Shown: positions 53,801 through 62,745 of the stretch, in pieces
How the letters are laid out: the number at the start of each line of letters is the position of its first letter
How positions within the stretch are numbered: position 1 is the first letter of the stretch
Assembly (NCBI GenBank): GCA_902729315.2
Contig: LR746264.1
Span: 6,039,878-6,103,877 of the forward strand
Direction of reading: 5' to 3'
Length of the DNA stretch: 64,000 nt
From: Spirodela intermedia
Lineage: Eukaryota; Streptophyta; Magnoliopsida; Alismatales; Araceae
Notes under the pieces: generated by a model
Database searches by the model: none
What the model was told of the DNA's origin: nothing
The model's input: only the letters and a program-made list of their open reading frames with translations
Position numbers and translations under genes: made by a program

Positions 53801-54088
53801 GGATATCGGGAGAAAATTTACATCCTGAGAGGGAAGCAAGCAGAGGAGGGCGGACGCACCGTAACCGTCCTCAACTAGGAAATTGAAGCTGTGGTGGTCG
53901 CAAGCGTAGGTGAACCTGCTGTTTGAGGACGGAAGTTTCTGAAGGCACTGTACAGCGATTTCCGGGAAGTTCCCGGTGAATTCTGTGTACTCCGCCAGCA
54001 CCATTGTCCCCCTCGCCACGAAGCTGTATATGAACGAACCCGCTGTCCCCCCCTCTCCTTCCTCATCCCCACCGCCGCCGGCGCCCAT
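50364..54088 (-). CDS. VAMP72: VAMP72-type R-SNARE (longin/synaptobrevin)
   Basis: Five exons (5' to 3'): 54088-53860, 51387-51246, 51157-51037, 50659-50597, 50513-50364, giving 234 residues. Longin domain: [40 protein letters not shown], then [36 protein letters not shown] motif: [20 protein letters not shown] through [18 protein letters not shown], with the ionic zero-layer Arg at residue 168. A tail anchor, residues 209-226 ([15 protein letters not shown]...), is followed by the short lumenal end [12 protein letters not shown]72 proteins sit on post-Golgi vesicles and pair with plasma-membrane Qa-SNAREs (SYP1) in exocytosis, cytokinesis and defence secretion. It lacks the acidic insert of VAMP727 and most resembles VAMP721/724. 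Odd points are a Gly/Glu-rich extension of about 16 residues before the longin domain and Lys in place of the usual Glu in the LN(K/R)EFG motif. The start is the first ATG in the exon-1 frame close to the domain. Confidence 0.94.
50803..50834. repeat. GA microsatellite in VAMP72-like intron 3
   Basis: About 32 bases of pure AG repeat within the intron between exons 3 and 4 (50660-51036). Confidence 0.9.
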
Positions 54089-54576
54089 CGCCTTCCCCAC
54101 TTTCCACCCTCCCCCACCACCACCACCACCGGAATTGGGGACGGCGAGCGGCGGCGGATGATTGCGGTCCGAGAAATCACTGAGGAGCGGAGAGGTGCTG
54201 CCACCGTAAAGGAAAACACCGACGCATCCCCCTCTGTTTTCCGGAATGTTCTTTTTTCTCACCGATGTGGAAGAAGTAACGGGCAAATATTAATGGGCCG
54301 GTATGCTCAAGCCACTTATCAACAAGGCCTGATCTTTTTCAATAATTTGTATTTTTCCTCTTTCGTGGTTTTCTCTGGGTTTTCAGCAATTTAATTATTC
54401 GGAAATAACCATTTAAATTAAAATTTTATGAATTAATAATGATTGTAGTGGTCATGACTGGGGCCTTGAACTGTTTGTTCTAGAGGATTTGAAATCCTAC
54501 CGCCGCTGGTCGGCCGACGGAGAAGACGCCAAAAGCAGAGGAAGGAACCTTCTGACTTGGAGATCAGCTACCGTCA
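54089..54576. promoter_or_regulatory. Bidirectional promoter interval, VAMP72-like (-) and coiled-coil gene (+)
   Basis: Only 488 bp separate the two start codons, so the genes must share or abut promoters. The VAMP side is GC-rich with a CCA repeat at 54113-54130. The middle (54340-54450) is AT-rich. No clear TATA box was found for either gene. Confidence 0.5.
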
Positions 54577-56087
54577 ATGGCTAATGGGGAGCCCTCGCCG
54601 TCGTCTCCAGCTTCCGCCACTGGAGGTGGCGCCGCCGCTTACCCACTGTCCCAATCTGTGAGCTCATCTTCTCCTCTCTTCTCCAGTGAAATATGTCAGT
54701 TATACGTTCCCCGCAGTTCTCGATGAACTTCATCTCCGGGAGGTCTATCCGTTTCACTGGCTGCGGTCCCTGTCAGATCCTCCTATTTCCTGACGATCTG
54801 TGTCTTTCTTGTCTAGAAAGACAAGAAAGACACAGATCGACGCCGCCCGATCGACGCCAAGATGGCGGTATGTCAGGCCCCATGGCCCAGATGGATCGTT
54901 TTCCGATTCTGATTACTTCGGGCTTGCTTGTGTTTGAGATTCGGCTTAGATTAACGTCGTCTCCGTTTCCTTCAGGAACTGAACGAGTCACAGGCAGAGG
55001 TGGCGGCTAAACTCCAAGGATCGAAACAGGAGGATCCAATTTCTTTTAGAATGTAGTTGTTTCCGAGTTATGATTAAGATTGATAACGCATTGCAACTTG
55101 ATGGATGAGACGAACGTTGAAAAAATTGCCGCAGGAGTTGCAAAATTGGAGATTGAAGCTGGACACGCAGGTCAGAACGTACAAGGAAGTGCGTGCTTCA
55201 TCCTTCTTGCCTCTGAAGTTGCTGGAATCTACGGTTTAATAAAACCTTATATTATTTTAACGCATGATTCAAATTTCATTTTGACCTTAACCCGAAGCTT
55301 CACTTCCAACAATTATTAACTAGGGAGATGATATAGAAGATGTAGTTTTCCGTTGATCATCTGCCTCGATCAGGGACAGTTTCAATCAGGCCTAAATTCA
55401 GACATAATCTACTGGCCCCCCTCTCAAAGCCGGAGTTGGCTCACCTGAAACTCCGCAAATTCCAAAGTAAACTCCAAGGCTCCGTCTGTATACTATCGAC
55501 GGAACCAATAATCGGGAAATTTATTCTCTTCCGTTACCCTTAATTTATGTAAATTTTGTCGACCTTATTAGTGAACTCACCTATTTCGTCGCAGGAGCTT
55601 TCAGTGCTTAAGAAATCACTAGGCACTGACGTGGAGCAACTGAAATCCGTAAGTTCTATGATGAAAGACTTCTGTCTTGTTATCTCATTTTCTTTTCCCG
55701 CTGATTCTGACGGCACAGAGCCAGGAGTTTGAAGCGCTGCGGACAACTCTTCAGCAGCAGCAAGAAGACGTCGCAAACAGTCTAAGGAACCTAGGGGTAA
55801 AACAATATCCCTTCCTCCCTCCCTACCTTTCTCTTCTTGGGTTTCTACAGTTTCTTGCCTCGCAGATGAAAGATGATAGCAAAAATGTATCGGAGCCCGG
55901 AAATCTAAAGCTAGCAAGGAGATTATGGAGGCTGAGGAGAAACCAGAAAAAGTTCATAGTGCCACTTCAGGCAACAAGGTACCGTACACTTAAGGCCCAC
56001 CCGCGCTTTGGCCCCGGCGTCATCTCCTATCGTCACTTGTTTGGTTGTTGTCTCTGGGTGAGACCCACCGAACAGCCCTCGACATAA
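54577..56087 (+). CDS. Small plant coiled-coil protein (CAP-Gly domain linker-like), possibly damaged
   Basis: Proposed exons: 54577-54657, 54976-55029, 55135-55188, 55595-55648, 55719-55796, 55866-56087. Exon 1 reads MANGEPSPSSPASATGG then AYPLSQS. Exons 2-4 are each exactly 54 bp and encode ELNESQAEVAAKLQGSKQ, ELQNWRLKLDTQVRTYKE and ELSVLKKSLGTDVEQLKS. Exon 5 encodes SQEFEALRTTLQQQQEDVAN. Charge and Leu spacing indicate one continuous coiled coil. I recall plant homologues labelled 'CAP-Gly domain linker', but no CAP-Gly domain is present and the function is unknown. Two anomalies: exon 2 ends CAG|GA with no GT donor, and exon 6 reads well in frame only for about 12 codons, after which sense-like sequence (SKEIMEAEEKPEKVHSATSG) continues in another frame, ending at 55993. 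As given, the frame runs to 56087 (180 residues). It is divergent from the R-SNARE gene. A pseudogene, sequencing errors or alternative splicing are all possible. Confidence 0.65.
54794..54839. repeat. Perfect hairpin in intron 1 of the coiled-coil gene
   Basis: 21-bp arms, CGATCTGTGTCTTTCTTGTCT at 54794-54814 in reading order and its exact reverse complement at 54819-54839, around the 4-base loop AGAA. Next to it GATCGACGCC occurs twice (54835-54844 and about 54851-54860). Confidence 0.9.
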
Positions 56088-56978
56088 TGTATCATTTGTT
56101 TCATTTCAAGATTGCTAAACATAGCTCATCCTACGCATCATCTTCTCACATTTCGGTGTGCCCAAATATTTATCAACCCAAGAACTTGGAAATACCCAGA
56201 CATTTTGCATCCGATCGTAAGACTTTAGATGATTCCACTTGTTCTGATAATCATGTCTTCCGTGAAAGAACAGTCCTGCGGTACTTCGGAGAGGTCTTAA
56301 ACGTATTATATTTGATTGAATCAATTAAGAGCCGGGGATGGAAATTGCACCCACTTCATGCAAACCATTTCCAGTACAATTACTGGAATTGAAGAGGAAT
56401 GAATGGAAATTTTGGCCTTTACGCAGGCCGATATCCCCCTCTGTAAAATCCAATCGTATGGACAATGATACACCCATGGGGATTATCTCATAATTCTTCA
56501 AGCATGTCCCCCGACAGAAGACGAAGGATCCAATTACCATTAACGGGAATCAGAAGACGAAGGATCTCACAGAACATGGCAATCGTGCAACCACTGGCGC
56601 TCATGATCTTGCACAGCATCCAATTGTAGTGTAACGATTTTTCATTAGCGTTTCCCACTGATCATACGGGCCGCAGTAATAGCTTCCATTTCAATAATTC
56701 GAAAATTCATAACTGAAATTTGAAGGAACGAGGACTAGTGCACATCAGTTGTTGCCCTGACCATATGGAAATGGATCCCTTTCGTCAAACACAATAAATC
56801 ATTCGGTATAAACCGAAATTTAAGTCTCCTATTTTTTTGAACTCCTCTTTTAGTGGGAATCTCAATCTGTTAATATCTCTCGGTGCTCATCTGGGATCCT
56901 CTTAGACACTAGACCAATCCTTGACTGCGTCAGTTCTCCGCTGCTTGAAACCCCGCAGCAAAATTTTTACAGTTAAAA
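56088..56978. other. Convergent intergenic region
   Basis: Between the coiled-coil gene (+) and the PPR gene (-). Frames at 56115-56324 and 56325-56540 (-) resemble nothing I know. Presumably 3' UTR plus spacer. Confidence 0.4.
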
Positions 56979-58742
56979 TTAAGCATAGAGGCTACCCACA
57001 AGGGATGAATACATGGCGTCATCAGGCTTCAGCCCTACCTCGAGCATGTCATCGTACAGCCTGAATGCCTCTTCTGATCTCCCTTCCTTAGACAACCCCG
57101 AGATCATCGCACTGTATGTGACAACATTCGGTGCTATACCCTTCACTCTCATTTCGTTGAACAACTTCATCCCATCATCAACTTTCCCAACCACGCAGTG
57201 CCCGTGAATGAGCGACGTGTATGTGTAGACATCCGCCAAAATTCCTATCTTCTCCATCTCTTCGTGCAGGCTTTTGGCGTCCTTCAGGCTCCCCTTCTTG
57301 CTGTACCCATCAATGAGTGCATTGAAGCTGACGATGTTAGGGCTCGACCCTCTCTTCTCCATCTCTCGGAAGATCCTCCTCGCCTCCACTAAATCTCCTT
57401 CCTTGCAGTGAATGTCGATCAGCGTGGTGAGGGTCACGGTGTTTGGGGACACCCCTCTCTCCACCATAAGATGCAGCAGCCTCTTCGCTTCGTCGATCTT
57501 CTTCGACTTGCACAGTGCGCAGGCAATCGTGTTGTAGGCGTACACATCCAGGTTCATGCCTTTCTTCTCCGTCACGGCCTGCAGATGAAGAACCTTAGCC
57601 ACCATACCTTTCTTGCAGTACCCGTCCATCAGGGTGTTGAGCACCACCAGATTTATGTCGACTCCTCTGCCCTGCATTTCGTTGATCAACATCTCGGCTG
57701 CTTCCATGTGCCCCAACTTGCAGAGCCCGTTGACCAGTGCTCCGTAGGTGTGAGCGTTGGGCGACAGCCCCTGGTTGACGCACTCGTCAAAGAGGACAAA
57801 TGCTCGCTTCATGTCCCCAGATTTGCAGTGGAGATCGATCATTGCCGTGAAAAATTGGATGTCTGTACGAACCCCCTTGTTGGTCATTTCCTCGAACAGC
57901 TTCTCTGCTTCCTCGATCTTTCCCAATTTCGTGAAGGCGTCGATGAGAAGCGTGTAGGTCGCGGCATTGCCGCTGACGCCGTTCTTGTCTACCAGGGTCC
58001 ACATCCCCAGAGCGGAATCGAAATCTCCTCCGTTGACGTAGGCCTTAATCAATGAATTATACGGGTAGATATTGGGCCTGAGCCCCCTCTCAAGCATTTC
58101 GTCGAACACTTGCCTTGCAAGCTCGAGTTTCCCCGTCTTGAAGAGCCCATCGATCACCATGGCCATCGAGTGTACTGAAATCGCGACGCGGCCGTTCAGT
58201 TCGAGTACGCGACGGAAGAACTTGAGCGAGAGATCGAACTCGCGAGCCTTCTTGAGGTTCCGGAAGTGAATGTCGCAGGATCGCTGGTCGAAGCTACCGA
58301 ACTTCTCCAACGAGAACTCGAAAGCCGCGAAAGCTTGATCGAACATGCCGGCGTCGGAATACGACCTAAAGAGCATGTCCACCAATGTCGAAGAAATACG
58401 AATTCTCGCCACGGAGACGTCCACAGCGGAGGCGACGGAGGAGAAAGAATGATCTCGATTCTTGGAGACGAAGCTTCTGAGGCTCTCCCGTGCGGGGGAG
58501 AACCTCCGGTTCCCGAGAAGGCTGTAGACTAGCGCGATGTTGGATCGGAGATCGATCCCGCGGAAGCAAGAAGCGACGTCGGAGCCCCTGGCCGCGCAGG
58601 TGGGGGCGGCGGCGGCGCCGCCGCCGCCGCCGCCGCCAGCACCACTAGCAAAGCGCCGGCGTAAGCGTCCGGGAAGCGGATCGCGGCACGGCCCCGAGAA
58701 GACGAGGCCCCTCTTCTTCAGTAGAAACCGTCCCGTCCCGCG
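56979..58742 (-). CDS. P-class pentatricopeptide repeat protein, probably mitochondrial
   Basis: Intronless, 587 residues from the ATG at 58742. The N-terminus (MRGTGRFLLKKRGLVFSG, then RLRRRFASG) is basic and acid-free, like an organellar presequence, followed by a Gly/Ala run from a GCC-repeat tract. From about residue 190 to the end there are about eleven uninterrupted 35-residue PPR motifs plus a 13-residue start of a twelfth, e.g. YNSLIKAYVNGGDFDSALGM, FNALIDGYSKKGSLKDAKSL and YSAMISGLSKEGRSEEAFRL. There is no E, DYW or SMR domain, so this is a pure P-type. Such proteins bind organellar RNA in a sequence-specific way, reading bases by residues 5 and 35 of each motif, and act in RNA processing, stability or translation. 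The target is not predictable here. An in-frame ATG at 58835 would add 31 residues, but a TATA box lies inside that extension, so 58742 is preferred. Confidence 0.92.
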   Translation of the reverse strand, partial: RGTGRFLLKKRGLVFSGPCRDPLPGRLRRRFASGAGGGGGGGAAAAPTCAARGSDVASCFRGIDLRSNIALVYSLLGNRRFSPARESLRSFVSKNRDHSFSSVASAVDVSVARIRISSTLVDMLFRSYSDAGMFDQAFAAFEFSLEKFGSFDQRSCDIHFRNLKKAREFDLSLKFFRRVLELNGRVAISVHSMAMVIDGLFKTGKLELARQVFDEMLERGLRPNIYPYNSLIKAYVNGGDFDSALGMWTLVDKNGVSGNAATYTLLIDAFTKLGKIEEAEKLFEEMTNKGVRTDIQFFTAMIDLHCKSGDMKRAFVLFDECVNQGLSPNAHTYGALVNGLCKLGHMEAAEMLINEMQGRGVDINLVVLNTLMDGYCKKGMVAKVLHLQAVTEKKGMNLDVYAYNTIACALCKSKKIDEAKRLLHLMVERGVSPNTVTLTTLIDIHCKEGDLVEARRIFREMEKRGSSPNIVSFNALIDGYSKKGSLKDAKSLHEEMEKIGILADVYTYTSLIHGHCVVGKVDDGMKLFNEMRVKGIAPNVVTYSAMISGLSKEGRSEEAFRLYDDMLEVGLKPDDAMYSSLVGSLYA

Positions 58743-58803
58743 CATCAGCTGGCGACGGAGGAACAAACTCCGAGTGAAGACAGTAGGTATCCTCGTCGGC
58801 CCG

Positions 58804-58811
58804 TATTTATA
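58804..58811 (-). promoter_or_regulatory. TATA box of the PPR gene
   Basis: The minus strand reads ACTATAAATACGGG. TATAAATA ends 61 bp before the ATG at 58742, placing transcription start near 58775. It lies downstream of the in-frame ATG at 58835 and so decides the start in favour of 58742. Confidence 0.6.
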
Positions 58812-58849
58812 GTTCCAAATAAATAATCCAATCATTTTTTCACAAAATC

Positions 58850-59300
58850 TTGCGAATATCTCCCTACATCTATGGATTCGATACTAAGTAAATTTCAACC
58901 AAATATTAACGGTATTTCATATTAATTAGAACTAAACTATGAGCAATACATAAACTCGTGTCAGATTTTAATATATGGGGGTTTTTATTAAAGTATTTTT
59001 TGATGTTGGTACAAAGCTAGTGATCAATTGAGGACGACTAAGGTAATTATCAAAACTCAAGGGGCTCGTAATAAATAATATCACATGCAAACTGGGTTCT
59101 CAGTCTCACATTTGTAATAATACCTCTCTAAGTACCCAACAATAAAAGCCAAACCCCAATTAGCCATGGTACCTCTCCTATTTATTAGTCAAAGTCAGAA
59201 CAACTTTTGGGTCATTCAAGCTGCTGAAAACTACTCTTTAGATCATTTGGAGGTAAATTTTCAAGACGACTTTGAAGATTATGGATTTCAGTACATAAGT
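58850..59300. other. AT-rich spacer upstream of the PPR gene
   Basis: No gene, repeat or motif I can name. Probably distal promoter of the PPR gene. Confidence 0.3.
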
Positions 59301-59304
59301 GATG

Positions 59305-60510
59305 TGACACAGTCATTATTTATTAAATCACATAAATTTTAAATTTATAAACATAAAAAACATTAATTTCAAAATTTAGAAATATTTTCATAAACATGTA
59401 TCAATTATAATTTAATTAAAAACTCCAAAAAATTAAAAAAAATCTAGGCTGATCATATGGATGTAAAATAATATCAGATAAAAGTCGAACTTTTTTTAAA
59501 GAATGTATTTTCAATGATTTTTGGACTAAAATATTGTAAGAATTTAAAAAAAAATAGAGGAAAATAAAAAAATTCTGGAGCATGTCTAAGGGAGTTTCTT
59601 CCTCATATATGTGCAACAAAAGGAGGCTTGTATCATGATTCAAAAACTCTGAAGAGATTGTGATGAGTCTCTAAATAGATCACCTTGTTCTTAATGATGA
59701 CTCATTTATTGACTAATTGAAGATGATTTTTTCTAGAAATTTGTGATCTTTTTATCTAGAATTCTTTGTTAGTTGCTAACGACAATCCTTGATTATTATT
59801 GACGAAGATTTCATCAATAATTGACCATCTCTAGCAGCTATTTTTTTGACTTGCTCTATGTAGGAAAATCATGGAGTTAAAACAAAATAATGTAAGTTTT
59901 GGCATCATGAGATTTGAACCTCCACTTATCATCACTTGGGTTCGTAAGTAAAGCTCAATAAATTGTCATAATACTCTTAATATAGTGAACACACAAATTT
60001 AATTTCTTCTCTTATCATAGGGGTAATTTAAGTATTATTTTTTGTCGATGAGCATTGCCGAAGGTTTAGTCCCACATTAATTGTTTTGAGAGATTTTATA
60101 TCAATATAAGTCTAAGCTTCAGTCTACATTTGAGTTCCCTCTCTCATAAACAAAATGGTCATGACCATTTAGGGAGAGGGGTATATCAAGTGGTCCCCAC
60201 CACATACACATGTGTGATGTGGAAGAGGAGCAATGCACACATGCTCTACATGGGTTCCTTGAGCCACTTGAGCCCAACTCATGATTTGCTCGGTATGGGT
60301 CCACCCACTCGAGGGTTAACTGCCAAGTGTTGGCTGACTAGTGGGTCCCCACTTTTTTGTAATTTCTTTAATTTTTTTCTTTATTTTAACTTGAAAATGT
60401 GAATGTAAAAATCATATAAAATCACATAATTAACCAAAAATTCACATTAATCACATAAAAATTATTTTCTCTGTTTAACCCAAATAAGTATATATTTATC
60501 ATGATAAATA
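59305..60510 (-). repeat. Repeat R, reverse copy
   Basis: It starts at TGACACAGTCATT (reverse of the shared ...ACTAAGTCACGTCA end) and ends at ATGATAAATAT. The block 60390-60506 (AACCAAAAATTCACATTAAT, ATCATGATAAAT) is the reverse complement of 10200-10300 in copy 1. About 1.2 kb. It includes TAGTCCCACATT (reverse of the GTGGGACTA landmark) near 60069. Confidence 0.6.
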
Positions 60511-60644
60511 TAGAGGATGTAATATTTCAATGAGGTTAGAGAGTCAACAAGTTTATGGGTCAACTATAGTATGAAGAAATAAATATTTCAAATGTATAGC
60601 ATAATAAATATAGAGGATGTAATATTTCAATGAGGTTACAGAGT
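60504..60644. repeat. 41-bp direct repeat, 100-bp spacing
   Basis: ATAAATATAGAGGATGTAAT...ATTTCAATGAGGTTA(G/C)AGAGT occurs at 60504-60544 and 60604-60644 with one mismatch. It lies at the end of the reverse R copy. Confidence 0.85.
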
Positions 60645-61225
60645 TAAAGTTCTTGACTACTCAAGAAAAATGGCACCCCCAACTCTTGGCCCATGAAAAA
60701 GGAGAGAGAGAGAGAGAGTATTACTATGTAGCATAATCCTATTCTAGGAAATATTGTGTAGGGTTCACACCTTATATGATAGGTGTTACTTGGTAATGAA
60801 AAATCATTTTAGTCTTTCTACCACATGTCCCCTCTATCCTTTGAGATAGATCATCCCTCTTTTTCTCTCTTCTTATAGAAGTTGATAGTATCAAAGTAGG
60901 TTTGCTTTGCAAGGGTTTCATGCTTACTTTCATCTTGTGTCATTTTGAGGTATATTATCTTTTTGTCATTTATCAGTGTTATCCTAACGTCATTCAAATT
61001 GAGTTCTCCTTTTTCAATCCTCCAATTTAGAGGCACTGAGTTCATTTTTGTGGGATTTTATGAAGCTTCAACATTAATCTTCAACTACTAGTCAACAATA
61101 TATCTTGGTTCATCATCAATCTGTCCCTCGATAAAATCTTCAAATCAATTGACATTATTTTCAGCTACTTCAAGCCTTAAGATCTAAAGAATGGAATATC
61201 TAAGTTTGTTGTAAGTGTTATTATC
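60645..61225. other. Transposon-like spacer with a possible primer-binding site
   Basis: TAGTATCAAAGTAGG at about 60887 resembles an initiator-Met tRNA primer-binding site (TGGTATCAGAGCAGG) with three mismatches and follows pyrimidine-rich sequence like an LTR end. The minus-strand frame 61045-60851 has no recognisable domain. Weak support for another decayed LTR element. Confidence 0.2.
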
Positions 61226-62220
61226 TGACATAACTTAGTCATTATATAATAAATCACACAAATTTAAATATTTATAAAACACTAATTTTTAGATATTTAG
61301 AAGTATTTATGAACGAATATATCAATTATAATTCAATAAAAGTTACAAAAATAATGAAAAAAATTAGGTTGATCATAAGGATATAATATAATATCAGTAA
61401 TATTTTAAATTTTTTGATAAAGAATATAATTTTTTATGAGTTTTAGACTTAGTAATGAAAATAAAATATATTTAAAATTCATAAAAAAGAAAAATAAGGG
61501 TGCAAGCATCAAGATGACATTAGCACCCTGACGAACATGAATTGGGCAGAAATAGAGTTATGACAAATAATTTTTACGTAAGCAATTATAGACAATTTAA
61601 TTGGTCAAATTAAGATTGTAAAAGTCAAAAAAAATGTAATTTAATGAAAAAGAGTTTCAAAACTTAAAATCACACAAAGTATCACTAAATTAAATGAAAA
61701 TTAAGTTGAAAATAAGAAGTGCAAAGTTTCGACCTCATGACTACAATTGTCGAAATTATGTGTGTTCAAGATGGTTATCGTACGATGTCCATGACCTTAA
61801 GGGCTCTCTTTAGATATAGATGACCTAAGAATTTACTAGATCTCTTTTTGAATTCTAGAAAATGATGGTGAAATTATAAACTAATTAAAAATAAAAAAAT
61901 AAAATTTCAACATTGTGGCGACGATGTGCCAGAATCTTAAGCATTTTGAATTATTGTCATACAATGTTCACAGCCTAAAGGCTCTTCTTGGACAAAGACG
62001 ATGTGAATAATCTCTAACTTTTCTTATAAAGTCTAGAAATTAATGAAGTAAGTCGTCGAATCATCTTCAACAGCTATCAATTGGCTCTCTAGTGACTGTA
62101 ATCTAATAGGGATCAGCTAGGTAGAGGTGGGGGGTATCTTAAGGAGCTTCATCCTCTGGTCCATGTAACAAAGGAAAACTCTTCATCGCATCTAGTACAC
62201 TCTTAGGAGGTGGCGACAAG
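61226..62220 (-). repeat. Repeat R, second reverse copy
   Basis: The reverse complement matches copy 1 from its end (ACTAAGTTATGTCA) through CATGTTCGTCAGGGTGCT, TTAATTTGACCAATTAAAT and AGAGCCCTTAAGGTCATGGAC to GGAGGTGGCGAC. It lacks the solo LTR insertion seen in copy 1, so it shows the empty-site form around 61780-61810. Confidence 0.6.
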
Positions 62221-62365
62221 TCTCTGTTAAAGCTAGATTTATGTGTTTTAATTAATTTTATTATTTTATTTTATTTTATTTTATTAACTTGTAGAATAAA
62301 TATATGATATATTGTTAATTTTAAAAGTCTAAAATTAAAATACTTAGCATAATTTTTTATTATTA

Positions 62366-62745
62366 AAATAATAAAAATAAAAATATATATAAAAAATCTT
62401 CTGCCCACTAGCAAGCCGGCACCCAATAGTTGACCCAGAGGGGGGACAACGATCGAGTGGGTAGACCTAGACTAGGGGAGCCACGAGTTGGGCTTGAGTG
62501 GGGAAGGCCTCACTCAATGCACATGTGTGTCGCTCCCCTTCCACGTCTCGGTGGCCAACTGGTCGTGGGGCAAGGGGCGCCCATACACATGTGCGCGCGT
62601 GAGGGCGGACCACTTTATTGCCTTCTCCCAAAATGGTCATGGGCATTATTTTTTTTTGGGAGAAGGGATCTCTACTAAGAGAGAGAAGCTTTAGTTTATA
62701 TTAGGCACATGCGTCTGATATATTTTCGATGTGGGACTAAATGTT
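62366..62745 (+). repeat. Repeat R, 5' part, plus orientation
   Basis: Starts in an A/T-rich AATAAAAATAAAAAT stretch, then parallels 10340-10620 of copy 1: GGTGGCCAACTGGTCGTGGG against GGTGGCCAGTCAACTGTGGG, CACATGTGCGCGCG against CACGTGCGAG, and GATGTGGGACTAAAT (62730). It is truncated after that landmark. Confidence 0.55.

Noticed and set aside
57013-58812. Plus-strand open frames of up to 215 codons
   Set aside because: Antisense shadows of the PPR coding sequence.
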